Part shown: piece after piece, positions 12,033 through 23,856 of the stretch
Layout: every line of letters begins with the position of its first letter
How positions within the stretch are numbered: the first letter of the stretch is position 1
Origin: Notamacropus eugenii
Taxonomy: Eukaryota > Chordata > Mammalia > Diprotodontia > Macropodidae
Reading direction: 5' to 3'
DNA: 64,000 bases
Assembly (NCBI RefSeq): GCF_028372415.1
Contig: NC_092878.1
Location: 66,915,830 to 66,979,829, forward strand
Translations under genes and position numbers: made by a program
Notes under the pieces: generated by a model
The model's input: the letters and a program-made list of their open reading frames with translations, nothing else
What the model was told of the DNA's origin: nothing
The model's database searches: none

Positions 12033-13552
12033 GAGTAGACAAGTGGAATAGACACTCAAGACACAGTAAGCAAGGAATATAGAAACCTTTTGTTTGATAA
12101 ACCCAAGGACCCTAACTTCTGGGATAAGAACTCACTGTCTGACAAAAATTGCTGGGAAAACTAGATAACAGTGTGGCAGAAACTAGGCATAGACCCATGC
12201 CTGATACCGTATGCAAGAACAAAGTCCAAATGGGTACATGATCTAGGTATAAAGATTGATATCATGGACAAACTGGAGGAGCAAGGAATAGTGTATTTAT
12301 CAGATTTATGAAAAAGGGAAGAATTACTAAATTACTAAAGAAGGGATAGAAAACATTATGAAATGCAAGATGGCTAACTTTGATTACATTAAACTGAAAA
12401 GTTTTTGCACAACTAAACCCAATGAAACCAAATTCGGAGGGATGTAGTAAATTGGGAAAGAAGTTTTACAGCTAATCTTGGAGATAAAGGCCTCATTTCT
12501 GGAATATATAGAGAACTCAGTCAAAAGTACAACAATACAAGTCATTCCCCAATTGATAAATGGTCAAAGGATATGAATAGGTAATTTTCAGAGGAAGAAA
12601 TTAAAGATATCTATAATCATATAAAAAATGCTCTAAATCACTTTTGATTAGAGAGATGCAAATGAAAACAACTCTGAGATACCACATCACACCTATATGA
12701 TTGGCAAACATGACAGAACAAGAAAATGATCAGTGTTGGAGAGGATGTGGGAGAGTTGGAACACTAATTCATTGTTGGTGGAGCTGTGAGCTCATCCAAC
12801 CATTCTGGAGAGTGGTTTGGAACAATGCCCAAAGGGCTACAAAAATGTGCATACCCTTTGACCCAGCAATATTGCTACTAGGACTGTATCCCCAAGAGAT
12901 CATAAAAATGGGAAAGGGTCCCACATGTCCAAAAATATTTATAGTAGCACTCTTTGTAGTTGCCAAAAACTGGAAATCAAGGGGATGCCCATCAATTGGG
13001 GAATGGCTGAATAAGTCGTGATATATGAATGTAATGGAGTACTATTGCACCGTAAGAAATGATGAACAAGAAGACTTCAGAGAGGCCTGGAAGGACTTAT
13101 ATGATCTGATGCTGAGCAAAAGGAGAAGAACCAGGAGAACTTTGTGCACATCAATGACCACAGTGTTCGAGAGTTTTTTCTGGGAGACTTGGAACTTCTT
13201 AATAACACAAGAACTTAAAAAAAATAATAATTCCCAATGGTTTTCTAAGACAAAATGCCTTCCACACTCAGAGAAAGAACTATAGAGTTTATTTGCAGAA
13301 TGTAGCAGATCATTTTTGTGAGTGTGTGTGTATTATGCTTTGACTTGTTGTATGATTTCTTCCATTTATTTTAGTTTGTCTACATAGCATGACTGTAGTG
13401 AAAGCATATTCAGTAGGAAAGTATATGTAGATCCTATGTTGAATTGTATGCCGTCTTGGGGAGGGAGGGGGGCAGTGGGAGTAGGTGAGGGGTAAAAATC
13501 TAAGTTTTTTGGTAGTGATTGTAGAACATCAAAAATAAATAAATAAATAAAT
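12033..13552 (+). mobile_element. L1 LINE, 5'-truncated, with 14-bp target-site duplication
   Basis: Both flanks carry aaatttaatattga (12,019-12,032 and 13,553-13,566), an exact 14-bp TSD. The element holds only the ORF2 C-terminal part and 3' UTR and ends in an (aaat)n tail. Around 12,440-12,600 broken frames read like L1 'NWEKxFxx..DKGLISxIY..' and 'KWxKDMNR'. At 12,701-13,021 an open piece reads CWRGCGRVGTLIHCWW, FDPAILLLGLYPQE and CPSIGEWLNKS, and 13,025-13,285 continues with MEYYCTVRNDEQEDF, all L1 ORF2 hallmarks. The frame is broken in several places, so no enzyme can be made. The clean TSD suggests moderate age. Confidence 0.92.
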
Positions 13553-13566
13553 AAATTTAATATTGA

Positions 13567-14465
13567 TCTTAAAACTTTTTTTTTGTTGTTTATGATTCCA
13601 GGAGCCATGGGAATGGGCAATTTCTAGTATAAGTCATGAATATTAATAATTTTGACTATATGCAATAGTACTAATAATGCAAATAACAATTAAAAGAAAA
13701 AAATAATATTTGATCTATCCAAAGGCCATAATTTCACTAATTTTATGAGTATAATATGTTTTTAGACTTTCGGTCCCTTACAGATGCTTATTACTTTCCT
13801 TGTGGACTTATTTTATTAGACTTATACTATTGTTCATCAATTCATGTTCATTGAATTTGGTTATACTTGAACATTACAGTTGTGTTTTAGAAGAGCCTGA
13901 ACCTTAATTAAAAAGCCAGTGAGAGGTATTTTAAATTGACAGAGTATTTCATATTGAATTTATAAATGAATGAAATTATATATTTAGGTTACCAATTCCA
14001 TTACTTTTGCAGTTTTAAAATTACCACAGCATTTGAACCCTGGGGGGAAAACACAGTTTGGTGATCACTCAATTTCTTTTCAACTCTAAAATTCTATTCT
14101 ATATAATATCAAGGATTATTACAGTTTTTACAAATTTCTTCATGGAAACTTCTTTTGGTCAGATCCTGCTTGTTAATTTCCAACTTCCTTTACAAAGAAT
14201 AGTTGACTATTAACTAGGCAAGTGTATACTAAATTACTCAGTAAATCTTAATTGGATGATAGACTTAAACATATTAAAAAAAATCTATAGACTACAGATG
14301 ATTGAATGATGGGTTCATATAAGTTATGAGAGGTGACTTCCAAGCAAATAATTAGAAAGAATTATTAAGGAAATGAGAGATATGTTTCAAATATGTCCAG
14401 TTTTTCCTTAATAAGGCCAGCTCTTCCACTTGTGTTCTTGAATACATTCTTTACTATGTGTACAA
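13567..14465. other. No recognised feature (about 0.9 kb)
   Basis: AT-rich sequence between the L1 and an L2; no supported feature. Confidence 0.5.
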
Positions 14466-14469
14466 GCAA

Positions 14470-15850
14470 CTTACCTCCTTAAAGCTTTGTAGACAGTTTA
14501 GTTATCATGTTTATCTCCCTAATATTTGATGCCTTTCCATTGACTGGATCCTTCCTTATGGCCTACAAATAATCCTTTATCTTTCCATTCTTAACCAATA
14601 GTCAGTTGAACTTGCCATCTCCTAAAGCGTTCATATTATGCTTCTTTCACATCCAAAGTTCTAAGAAAGTTTCTAAAATTGTGATCTTCATTTCCTGTTC
14701 TCCAATTTTTAAACCTTTTGCAACTTTCAGCTTTACCATCCAACTAAAACTTCTGTCTCCAAGGTTACTCGCTCTTAATTGCTAAACATGGCATCCTTAT
14801 CTGCTTCCATTCTTCTTGACTTCTCTACAACTTTTGACATTGTTGAACATACTTTTCCTCTTAAGTATTTTCTTCTCCCTGGGTTTTTGTGGCATTTTTC
14901 TCTCTTTGTTCTCTGCCCATTCATTTTTCCATTCGTTTCAATACTCCTTAACTGTATCATCATCCATTTCCTCCTACCCATTAAAAACTGGTGTCCCTCA
15001 AGGCACCATCCTATACCTTCTTTAGTCTAGCTTTTTTTTTAAATACTCTTTTAGTGATCTTATGAGATCCCATGAGTTCAATTAACACATGACTCCACCA
15101 GGCTAAACACAAACACACACACACATACACACACATATACACACACACACACATTTCTCTGAATGACAAATGCCTGTTGGATATCTCCACTGAGATGTCG
15201 AGAGGTATCTACAGATTAACTTCTCAAAAACAAAACTCATTAATTTCTCCCTTAAACCCATCTCCAACCTAAACTTTCTCATTTTTATTGAGGATACCAC
15301 TAGTCGTTGAAAGCTCACTATCATCCTTACTTCTGTCTCCCTCACTCCTACCATTTTCTTGAATTGTCAGATATTCTTGATTCTATCTCCATAATATCTT
15401 TTACTTTACTCTTACAGTCTTCATTCTAGTTTAGACTGCTTAACTTTTCATATGGACTATTGTACCATTCTCCTAATTGAACTCTTGAGTTCCAATCTCT
15501 AGTGATGGGGAACTTGAAGCCTCAAGGCCACATGTGACCCTCTAGGTCCTCAGCTGTGGCCCTTTGACTGAATCCAAACTCCACAGAACAAATCCTTAGA
15601 ATTTGGATTCAAAGGATTCAAGTGATCCCCGTGTTATTGCCTATATGTGAAATGTTATCCACCATGTTTATGTTTCACAGATTCTCCCACTCATCAGGCT
15701 TTCCTCCTCATCTCTGCTTATTAAAATCATTAACTATCTTTAAAATTCAGTACATGTGACACTTCCTGCAGGAAACCTTTTCTGATCTGGTAGTTGTTCA
15801 TGTACTCTTTCTCCTCCTGTGTTTATCATCCATATATTTGTCTTCTTGCA
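14470..15850 (+). repeat. L2 LINE with reverse-transcriptase remnants
   Basis: At 14,810-14,870 the translation reads LLDFSTTFDIVEHTF, the L2/CR1 'LDFSAAFDTVDH' block. At 14,990-15,020 it reads KTGVPQGTILYL, the 'GVPQGSVLGPLL' block, in a shifted frame. Later parts keep L2 order ('ctgcaggaaaccttttctga' near 15,765). An AC microsatellite (15,113-15,153) and a MITE (15,504-15,620) interrupt it. Inactive: multiple frame changes. Confidence 0.75.
15504..15620. mobile_element. hAT-like MITE, family B (partial copy)
   Basis: Begins 'gatggggaacttgaagcctc' and continues 'aggccacatgtgaccctc', 'tagaccc'-like turns and 'acagaacaaatcc'. This is the first half of the palindromic element seen again at 60,416-60,581; the second half is collapsed here. 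No coding capacity. Confidence 0.6.
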
Positions 15851-15869
15851 CGCTATATTCCCTTCCATC

Positions 15870-16058
15870 AGTTTAAGACAAACTCTTTTCCTGACTTTCT
15901 ATGCAGTCTTGGACTGGAAGACCATCTCACTCTAAGCTTTGTTTGGCTCTGCCACTCCAGAATTCAGTTTGAGAAGTTATTTTAAAGTTGTTTGGAGGGG
16001 AATGTTGGAATAGCTCAGTTTAGTGCTTTCTCTGCTCTGTCATCTTGGCGTTGCCCCT
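15870..16058 (-). mobile_element. L1 LINE 5' UTR fragment
   Basis: Reverse complement starts near 'ggggcaacgccaagatgac' and continues 'attcccctccaaacaacttt' and 'ctcaaactgaattctggag'. This matches the 5' end of the L1 at 62,863 on the other strand ('ggcagagccaagat', 'tttccctccaaacaacttt'). Only the 5' tip remains. Confidence 0.65.
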
Positions 16059-16194
16059 GGAATTATTTCAATAATACAGTCTCAACAACACATTTATTTC
16101 TTTACTTCTGAGATGGCTATAAACAAAAGGTTCTATTGGAATTGGGAAATGGCTCATTGCCCTCTGGGAGAAGAAGATTGAATGCTTTCTGCTC

Positions 16195-16305
16195 TGGTAT
16201 CAGATTCTTATTGCAACTAATTTAGGATATAAACTTGATTGTGAGCTTCCTGAAGGTATAATACGCAGTGAGTATTCAGTAAATGTTTAGTTGGTTAAAC
16301 CATTA
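16195..16305 (+). repeat. L2-type LINE 3' terminus
   Basis: Reads 'gattgtgagcttcctgaagg', 'gagtattcagtaaatgttta', a drifted L2 end. Confidence 0.6.
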
Positions 16306-16772
16306 TAAGGTATGTGGGTCTGCAGTTTATTATTCATGTGGTTTCATTTTTTTTCTTTCTTCAAGCACCACATAGTTAATACGAAGTCCCAAATCACCCA
16401 CTTGTGATGTCTCCTGACTGCTTGGGAGTAACAGAAAATAAAAATGGACACTATTTTGACACAATGCATCATATGTGGGATAACAGTACAAGCAACTGTG
16501 TTAACAACTGTGTATAAAGCAATAGGTAGAAATTCATAAAAGAGAAGCATTTTAAAATGTTAAACAAACGTATTACTGAGCATGTATTCCTTAAGGTCAG
16601 TATCTGGTTTGAATGGAATTCTATGAGGTAAGACATCTGAAAAGTTGTTGACCATTGGGGAAAAAAATCTTGTATAATATATCTTTGATAAAAGTATGGA
16701 TTCTTGGATATATCTGGACTTGGCACAAGAATGATTCTCTTACTGATAAATGACTAAAGGATTACAGTATTT
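16306..16772. other. No recognised feature
   Basis: No identifiable repeat; overlapping minus-strand frames at 16,344-16,726 have no recognisable domain. Confidence 0.5.
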
Positions 16773-16774
16773 TA

Positions 16775-16870
16775 CAATCATAGTATCATAGATCAAATGC
16801 TGGAGGGGACCTCAGAGACCATCTGGTCCAATTCTCTCATTACAGATGAGAAAAGAAATGAATAATTGTC
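16775..16870 (-). repeat. MIR3-type SINE fragment
   Basis: Plus strand: 'aatcatagtatcatagatc', 'tggaggggacctcagagacc', 'atctggtccaattctctcat', 'acagatgag'. Antisense MIR3 5' part. Confidence 0.75.
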
Positions 16871-16904
16871 AAAATAAAGACCAATTATGCAAAACACGTT
16901 AAGC

Positions 16905-17093
16905 CAGAGACGTCAAACTTCCAAACAGCTGGCAAGACTCCACATTACAGATCAAACTAGCTTAAAAAGAAATTGAGAAATGTTGTACAAAATAAATAAA
17001 AATATAATACAACATAGATAATGTTAATATATGGTTTTCTAAGTCAAAATATGGCCCACAGGGATTCATTTCTATTTGAGTTTGACATCGTTA
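16905..17093. mobile_element. hAT-like MITE, family A (copy 2)
   Basis: Left end gacgtcaaactt and right end agtttgacatc are near-perfect inverted copies. The interior 'gataatgttaatatatgg', 'ttttctaagtcaaaatatgg' and 'cccacagggattcatttct' is shared with the copies at 5463 and 32,164. About 190 bp, non-coding. Confidence 0.7.
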
Positions 17094-17925
17094 ATGAGAA
17101 ATGAAAATTAAAATAACACTGAGGTTTTACTCCACATATTTTTCAAAGATGAAAAAAGAGGGAAATAGTATTTGGCTGTGAATAGATCTATTGTTTTACC
17201 TTGTTGTACTTTTGCCACAGCCCCTGCTCAGTCAAGGAACCCATAGCCCACTCAATCATTGCCTCTATTTGCTCTCATCTCTGGGTCAACATGGTTTCTT
17301 GGTGGACAAGGATTGATTCCCCAGAAGGAATTTTTGGACTACATCTTTAGAGTGAACTGGACTGAACACATTATGAATGATTTGTCTGAATTAATATAAC
17401 CTTTTAATGTGTAAGCCCTCTTCATAGTCTATCTTCTGCCTTGTCACCAATTTTTTCTCTTCCCTTAGGTGGTCTGACATGGAAGTAAGGGACAGGAACC
17501 CTTGCTGATATTGCTACATTAACAACCCCAGAAACAGGGCTGGTATATAGGAAGCTCAAAAGATCTAGGTAGGACTGGCCTCAAGCAGAATTGCATCCAG
17601 CCTTCTTGAGATCTATTTCTCTTTATTCTCCACCAAAACCTATTTTTGTGAGTTGTTTGCATATTCATGTGAATTTAAGTCAATGAATTCTTTCCCTCAA
17701 GAATTTTTCTTTTTGATTCTTCCTCTTTAGGGCTCCACTTCTGACTGTCCAGATTTTCTCTACATGTCACAACAGCCTTCTCACCCTGAAAATTCACTAA
17801 GCCCCACTAGCCTCCGGACCCTGGAAGTTAAGTGTCATTAAGGCCCCTTCCTCTGATTAGTCAGCCCCTCCCCAAATCTCCATTTTCAAGAAAGCTCTCA
17901 GAACAGTCATACCTTCTTTCTCAAC
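17094..17925. other. No recognised feature (about 0.8 kb)
   Basis: Moderately balanced base composition, no known repeat recognised, no motif-bearing frame. Confidence 0.5.
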
Positions 17926-17929
17926 AGGA

Positions 17930-18150
17930 TCCACCCCAGACTTTCTCCATTAAGCCCTCAAAGAGATACCTTCTCTTTCATGCCCTCTCCCTTTTAAGCT
18001 TCTGTTTAGGAGTTGTTTTCTTCCATTAGAATGTAAGTCCCTTGAAGACAGAGGTAGTCTTCCTGGTTTTATTTTAATTTCTAGACCTTAGCACAGTTTC
18101 TAACATGGGAAGTGTAAAATAAATTGCTCCTTGACTTAACTTATACCTTT
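17930..18150 (+). repeat. L2-type LINE 3' end
   Basis: Contains 'cattagaatgtaagtccctt', 'gaagacagaggtagtcttcc', 'cttagcacagtttctaac' and 'aataaattgctccttgac', the L2 3' order. Confidence 0.75.
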
Positions 18151-18812
18151 AATTATACTGCTGGCACATAAGAGATGCTTAAAATGCTCACTGATTAATA
18201 GACTGATGGTATAATGGAAGGTGGGGAGTATATATTCCAAACCTTGTTCATCCAAAATCACACTATTTGCACATGGTTTACATAGGTTATTTTAGATTCC
18301 AGAACAGAATTCCCATTTCCTTCTGTGTAGTCTGTGTTGCCGTATCTCTCAATTATTCACATTGATGGAGATGAACAAAAGTATAGAAGTCGTACAGTGA
18401 TAATAAAAACCATCTGTTTTGGACTGTCAAGTGCATTTTGTACTTACATTTAAATATGGTGCATCTGACTTTGGATTTTGAGGTACTTCAAACAAATAAT
18501 GAAATTATTTCATGAATCCTATATGTAGAAGGAACCAGGAAATTGTTCAGGTTTTCCACACTGAAAACATCTCCCTTGTCCTCCCTTTGTGCTAGAGTTA
18601 CCATTCTCCCTTATATTGTTATAAAATGCTATGCCAATGTTGATCTCCTTCTCTTTCTTGATATTTTCCTAGTTCACACTTTCTGTCTGGTAGGGGAATG
18701 GAAATTTTATGTTTTGGTTTGAAAAGTCTGCTGATGGCTTTAGATTGCACAGGAAAGTAAAAATAAAGAATAGTGAATAGTTTCTAAATATTTTCTTGTG
18801 CTGCACAAAGAT
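18151..18812. other. No recognised feature
   Basis: AT-rich; nothing supported. Confidence 0.5.
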
Positions 18813-18814
18813 CT

Positions 18815-19105
18815 GTTTAAGGAACTGGGAAGGGTTAGTTCAAAGAATAAAATGGTGAGTAAGGACACACTAGCTCTTCTCATGTATTTGAAGGAAGAAG
18901 AAGATAGAAGAACTTTGGATTTGTGTTGCTCATCCACAGACAACAGAACTAAGAATATTAAATAGACATTACAAAGAGGCAGATTTTGTTCTGCTGCAAA
19001 TAAAATTTCCCTAACAATTATAGGTATTTACTGCTTTGGGTAATTCTGTGTTTCCCATGAGCAGAAATCTTCAAGTGAAGAAAGGTCTAGAGAAGAGTCT
19101 ATCAC
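18815..19105 (+). repeat. CR1/L3-type LINE 3' fragment
   Basis: Follows the sense CR1/L3 3' order: 'ggaactgggaagggttag', 'tagctcttctcatgtatttg', 'aaggaagaagaagatagaag', 'ttacaaagaggcagatttt', 'ccctaacaattataggta', 'cccatgagcagaaatcttca'. Old copy. Confidence 0.6.
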
Positions 19106-19670
19106 CTATTCCCCAGAATTTTATGACAGTGTATTATGACACCTGAGGCACTGAAGAAATGGCAACAGTCCAAATGGACTCATGTGCTATCTTCCTTAAG
19201 TGTGTCAGATGGCAGCTTGTCATTGTATTACTTATCCACTGAGGGAGTACAATGTATGAATGTTCTACCAACTGGTGTTTCCAGTTGGGTCATTAGTCCA
19301 ATAGTCACCTCAGTTCCTCTTTAAGAATTGCCTGGGATATTCTCACAAATATCTATAGTATTCCTTACATCCACCAGACAGCACAGCCTGCAAATATCTA
19401 CATTGCTCTCCAACTGCCACTGTAGTGGGTCTTCAAGTGCCAGTAGAAAGCTTACACTATTTGGGTTAAGAATTTAGCTAAGTGATTATGTGGCATATTG
19501 CTCAAAATTTGAAAAAAATCCTCAATATAATTTCATATTTTCATAAAAATCTCAATCAGTTACTTCCTACTTCTCATTTACTTCATGAAAATCCAAATAA
19601 CCAACTTTCAAAGTTAGCTACCACTTACTTTAATGCCATTCAGCAAATCTGGTTCAAATGAGAAGTAAAT
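19106..19670. other. No recognised feature
   Basis: Non-repetitive by eye; no gene evidence. Confidence 0.5.
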
Positions 19671-19671
19671 T

Positions 19672-19835
19672 TATAGGATCATAGATTTAGACCAAGAAAG
19701 CACCTTAGGAATATCTTTTTTACAGGTGAGAATATTGAAGTTTATAGAGATGACTCACCCAGTCATAAAGCTAGAGAGCATCAGAGGTTGCATTTGAACC
19801 CAGGTCCGGCATCTATTCACTATGAAACATGGTTT
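19672..19835 (-). repeat. MIR3-type SINE
   Basis: Plus strand: 'ggatcatagatttagacc', 'acaggtgagaatattgaag', 'cagtcataaagctagagag', 'gcatttgaacccaggtcc', 'ctattcactatgaaa'. Confidence 0.75.
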
Positions 19836-20114
19836 CAAAGGCAAATCAAAGGCAAGGGGATCGATGAGGTCCTTTAACCTGTATGCTAGTGGACTTATAG
19901 ACTATCATATGGCTTCTTCATCTTTGCTTGTGTATACTCTTCAGAATTTCTTATGAGGAAAAATGGTGACTATCCTAAATGGCTTTTCCAAACTCTTTTT
20001 CATTCCAAATAATTATCTTAACTCTGAGAGTAATACAAATAGATCAGAAGGTAACATGTGAGCCTATGTTACACATATCAAGAGAGATCTGCAATGAGAG
20101 ATATTTTTATACAG

Positions 20115-20375
20115 TGATGACAGCATCACTAATCATAACTCATTTTGTATAGCGATTTATATTTTAGAAATAATTTTCTTCGCAAAAGCCCTGTGTAATA
20201 ATAAATTAAAATATCCCATATTGTTGCCATTTAACTATTGAGGAAAATAAGGTTTAATGTGCTTAAATCATCTTCCCAGAGTCCCACAGCCAAAACTCAA
20301 ACGCAGGATCTGCTAATTCTTGTCTAGAACTTTGGCCACTGTACCATGGTTGCCACCCAAAGAGGCTGAGTACCA
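20115..20375 (-). repeat. MIR SINE
   Basis: Antisense MIR: 'tgtatagcgatttatatttt', 'aaaagccctgtgtaataata', 'attgaggaaaataaggttta', 'cccagagtcccacagccaaa', 'actttggccactgtaccatg'. Near full length, old. Confidence 0.7.
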
Positions 20376-20559
20376 GCAATGCAGTTTGTTGTGGGAATTT
20401 TTGTTATTAGAAGTATAGCACAGGAAGCAAATGAATGCTTATTAAAACTTACATTCTACACAAGAGCATTTTAATTTCCTTTCTTCCTTTCTTGGCTTTC
20501 TGACCCTCTGACTGAAGTGGAAATGGTCCTCATTCTGGGTGAGGATGAGTCCCCTCCTG

Positions 20560-21260
20560 GTGATTCAGAGGCTTCATCCAGCTCTATTTAACCTTCCACT
20601 CTAAAGTGTGCTTGAGTGAAAATCCCCTGCAAATGGTCATCTAACACTTGCTCAAAGATTTCTAGTGAGGAGAGGTCTAGCTCCCTTCTCAAGACAGACA
20701 TCATACTTTTGAATAGATCTAATCATTATGAAATTTTTCCTTATGTATGGCTAAATTCTTGGCAATTGCCACTTCCCTAGTTATGGTCTGGGGATCCAAG
20801 AAGCAGAAGGCTAACCCTTCATCCATATGATAGCCTTTTAAATAATTGAAGACAGATATTATGGCCTCTTCCTTCCCCCTCCACTCCTTTTCCCTCAATT
20901 TTTTTCTAGGCTAGCTTCCCCCATATGCTCCTCATATAAACTTTTTTTGCCATCTTGGTTACCCTCAAACTTATCAATGTTTTTGCTTTTGTTGCTTTGT
21001 CTTAAAATGCGACACTTAGAATTGAAAGTAATACTTGAGATATGGTCTAACTAAGGCAGAATAGACTGAGACTTTCACTCCTTTATTTCTGGATACCATG
21101 TTGCACTTATTTTAATGCAAACTCATTGCATTAACATTTTGGCCTATAGCATGGCAGAACTGATTCATTCTGAATTTATTTTCCACTAAGCTGCCCAGAT
21201 CATTTTCAGATGTACTTCTATCCAACCATACCTTTTATATGGTGTTTTGACTTCCAAAAC
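20560..21260 (-). repeat. CR1/L3-type LINE 3' region (about 0.7 kb)
   Basis: Long antisense CR1/L3 match. It holds 'gaaatttttccttatgtatgg', 'gccttttaaataattgaaga', 'cagatattatggcctcttcc', 'ttctaggctagcttcccccat', 'ttaaaatgcgacacttagaa', 'ttgagatatggtctaactaa' and 'ctgcccagatcattttcaga', all in the order expected for this family. The most complete CR1/L3 relic of the window. An L2-like terminus follows at 21,400-21,440. Confidence 0.75.
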
Positions 21261-21444
21261 AATTCCATTTATGATCATCTCTCCTTATATCTTCCTATCC
21301 TCTCCTTTTTCCCCTCATCATACTTTGCAAAGTCCCATAGATTGCAAAATATAATTTTTGAAGCCTCATCCATATTAGATAGTGACTATCTCTCTTCCCT
21401 AAACATAAAAGACACTTAATAAATGCTCATCAAGTTGAGTTTCA

Positions 21445-21800
21445 CACACACAGCTGGAGTTGCATAAATGCTAGTGATGATTTATTAAAATTTCCATTTG
21501 AAAGTTGAGCAATATGCTGTTGTATAAATAATTTAAAAATAATATACAACAGAGTAGTAGGGAAGTAAAAAATATGTTGGTAGAGATTCTTACAACTTAA
21601 AAACATTGTCAACTAAAGAAAGCTGGTAACATTCACTACCTGTGAAGATGCTATTGCAACATTTCATTTAGAAATGTACAGGGCCACCTGACAGAAGAAA
21701 GCATAGTGGATAATGATTTCTGATTTTGGTCTAAAGCCAAGAAAAACCTTTTAACAACTTCAGCTATGCCAAAATGGAAATGTTTGCTTGAAAAGGGACT
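21445..21800. other. No recognised feature
   Basis: AT-rich; nothing supported. Confidence 0.5.
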
Positions 21801-21801
21801 A

Positions 21802-21893
21802 TGTTTCCCCTCACTGGAACTGGAAGGGACTTCAAAGGTTATTTAGTTCAACTTTCTAATTTTTCAGATTGGGAACCTGAAGCTTGGGGTGTA
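21802..21893 (-). repeat. MIR3-type SINE fragment
   Basis: Plus strand: 'ctggaactggaagggacttc', 'aaaggttatttagttcaact', 'cagattgggaacctgaagc'. Confidence 0.65.
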
Positions 21894-22150
21894 TGGTTTG
21901 TCATTCGTTCTTGAGGAGGACAGTGACATCAGGAAGATGATGCTTTACTTGCAAATGACTTGGATTTAAGTGAGGGAGGGCTGTGTAAAGTCAGAGCATC
22001 TGGGTCCAATGGCCAGATATAGATCAGGATGACTGGATATGGTCCACAATCAATGGGAGACCTCGGCTTTTTTAAGCTAAGATCTTTCCAAGTTGTCACA
22101 TTGAGTGAGGCAATGACCATTCAGTGATTAGGGCTGTTTAACAAGTGAGC
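21894..22150 (-). mobile_element. WSINE1-type SINE, 3' part
   Basis: Plus strand carries the antisense of the tail used by this SINE type: 'cattcgttcttgaggaggac', 'gtgagggagggctgtgtaaa', 'ggccagatatagatcaggat', 'gactgga'. The tRNA-like head is not recognisable here. A diverged or older subfamily. Confidence 0.6.
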
Positions 22151-22555
22151 CAAGGGATGGCCCCTTTAATTTCTCCCAAAAAAATCAAACTGGTAAGGGA
22201 AGACCCTCAGGGGTTCTGGCCAAAAGAGAAACAATTACTATTTACATTCACTCTGAGCCATCAGGTCCCAAATAATAACCATTAAGTGGCGCTTGGGTGG
22301 GAACTTATTGTTGGACAATTCATGAGAACCAGAGTGAGTTGTGTTTAAGGCATTGTGTTTGAGAAAGAAATCTAGCCAGTAAACCCCAAGTTATCTAGGT
22401 AGGTTTTGGTCTTCAAAATTTACCTTCCTTTGGGCAGATCACCTTCACGTAAAGTCACGATACTCCCTGTGGAGAGAGGAGAGCAGAGCAGAGGAAAGGA
22501 GAGGAGGACCTGAGATGCCCAACTGAAACAGGCCATTTGGGTTCCCATGGGGCTA
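22151..22555. other. No recognised feature
   Basis: Sequence between two SINE relics; no repeat or coding feature identified. A purine-rich patch lies at about 22,470-22,520. Confidence 0.5.
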
Positions 22556-22559
22556 CTTG

Positions 22560-22795
22560 GACTACTCATGGGTTGTGGTTTATCCCTTTTTCTTGAAAAG
22601 GACCATGACATCAGAAAAATGCAACCATAACTTGCAAATAAATAGGATTTAAGTAAAGGAGGACTGTGCAAAGTCAGCAGCCTAAGTCACACAGGGGGTA
22701 AGTATCAGAAGTAAAATTTGAACACAGGTCTTCTGACTCCTGAGCTAGTGCTTTTCCTCTCTAATATGCTGCTCTGCTTTCCTAGAAGGCCACTT
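22560..22795 (-). mobile_element. WSINE1-type SINE, lacking the middle
   Basis: Antisense tail ('tcttgaaaaggaccatgaca', 'tttaagtaaaggaggactgt') joined directly to the antisense head ('agtcacacagggggtaagta', 'tttgaacacaggtcttctga', 'ctcctgagctagtgc'). The centre present in other copies is missing, either by deletion or because this is a shorter subfamily. Confidence 0.6.
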
Positions 22796-23126
22796 GTTGA
22801 TATCAGGCAGGTTGAACTAGATATTCTCCGATATTCCTTCTGAAATTCTATGTGGTTTATTCTGATTTGCTTCCCATTTCAGCTCAAAATGATTTGCAAA
22901 ATTTCATAAATTCTATGTTTCCTTGTGATGAGGTAGAAAAGAGTGCTTGAGGTAGTTGGAGCAAGCAGGATGTAGGATAGGAGATAAGACTAGGATGTGA
23001 CTAGCAAGAAAAGTGATTAAAGAAGACAATGACCAGCCCTTTTCAAAAAGATTTTTCCTGTCTAGTGTTTCACTGGGGAAATGATGAGGATACAAATAGT
23101 GCCCAAAAGGTTAAAATAATATTAAG

Positions 23127-23856
23127 TGCTACTTTTCCAATTTTGGTGAAGCCCTGTAGCTCATTCTGTAAGTTGAAGGTGCCCTAAAGTCCTTTTCCCC
23201 TTATCTTGAACCTACACCAAAAGAATTGCATTTGTCTCCCTTAGCCTGTGTTCTCTGGGTCCTTTAATTTTTAAACGTATCTGTCTGCTCTGTCCTTAAA
23301 TTCTTAAACCATAAAGAATTCCCATTGTCTCCTTCATTCTGTCCTGTCTTTAATCTTTAACTCCCATAAAAAACCTCGAAAACTACTTAATCATTCAGAA
23401 ATCTCTATATAAGCATAGGGCAGCTAGGTGGTGCAGTGGATAGAGCACCAGTGCAGGAGGACCTGAGTTCAAATCTCACCTCAGAAACTTGACACTCACT
23501 AGCTGTGTAACCTTGGGCAAGTCACTTAACCCCAAATTGCCTCATCCTGGGTCATCTCCAGTCATCCTAATGAATATCTGGTCACGGGATTCAGATGGCT
23601 CTGGAGGAGAAGTGAGGCTGGTGACCTTCACAGCCCTCCCTCACTCAAAACAGTCAAGTGCAAGTCGTCATCATTACTCTGATGGCATGGTCTTCTTTGA
23701 CAAACACACACATATAAGCATAATTCCCCCAAATACTGGTGTCTCATTTACTTTCTTTTTCCACCTGAAATAAACAGCTTCCACTGGCTAAAACAGAAGG
23801 TCTAGGTGAATTCTTTCACTCCTGAACCATGTTCTCCTAAAACTCTGCCATCGACA
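23127..23856 (+). mobile_element. Probable solo LTR of an endogenous retrovirus, split by a SINE
   Basis: The segment has the layout of an LTR: pyrimidine-rich start, 'cccataaaaaacctc' as a TATA-like site, an 'aataaa' about 60 bp past the SINE, and a terminal 'catcgaca'. A WSINE1-type SINE is inserted at 23,418-23,711. Boundaries are tentative (TG at 23,127, CA at 23,856, flanks taag and ttag). A fossil; class not determined. Confidence 0.4.
23418..23711 (+). mobile_element. WSINE1-type SINE with 11-bp target-site duplication
   Basis: Flanked by exact copies of atataagcata (23,407-23,417 and 23,712-23,722). The tRNA-derived head keeps RNA polymerase III boxes: A-box tggtgcagtgg at 23,429-23,439 and B-box gagttcaaatc at 23,465-23,475. 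Then come 'gggcaagtcacttaacccc', the tail with 'gatggctctggaggagaag' and 'ggcatggtcttctttgac', and an (AC)n end. The retrotransposition machinery is supplied in trans by a LINE. Confidence 0.88.

Noticed and set aside
12701-13285. Two consecutive open frames that look like a conserved protein
   Set aside because: They are the C-terminal end of L1 ORF2 in a 5'-truncated copy; not a host gene.
14779-15030. Overlapping frames with reverse-transcriptase-like words
   Set aside because: Real homology, but to a dead L2 LINE, so recorded as a repeat and not as a gene.
23429-23475. A-box and B-box suggesting a tRNA gene
   Set aside because: They belong to the tRNA-derived head of a SINE; no cloverleaf or anticodon arm is kept.
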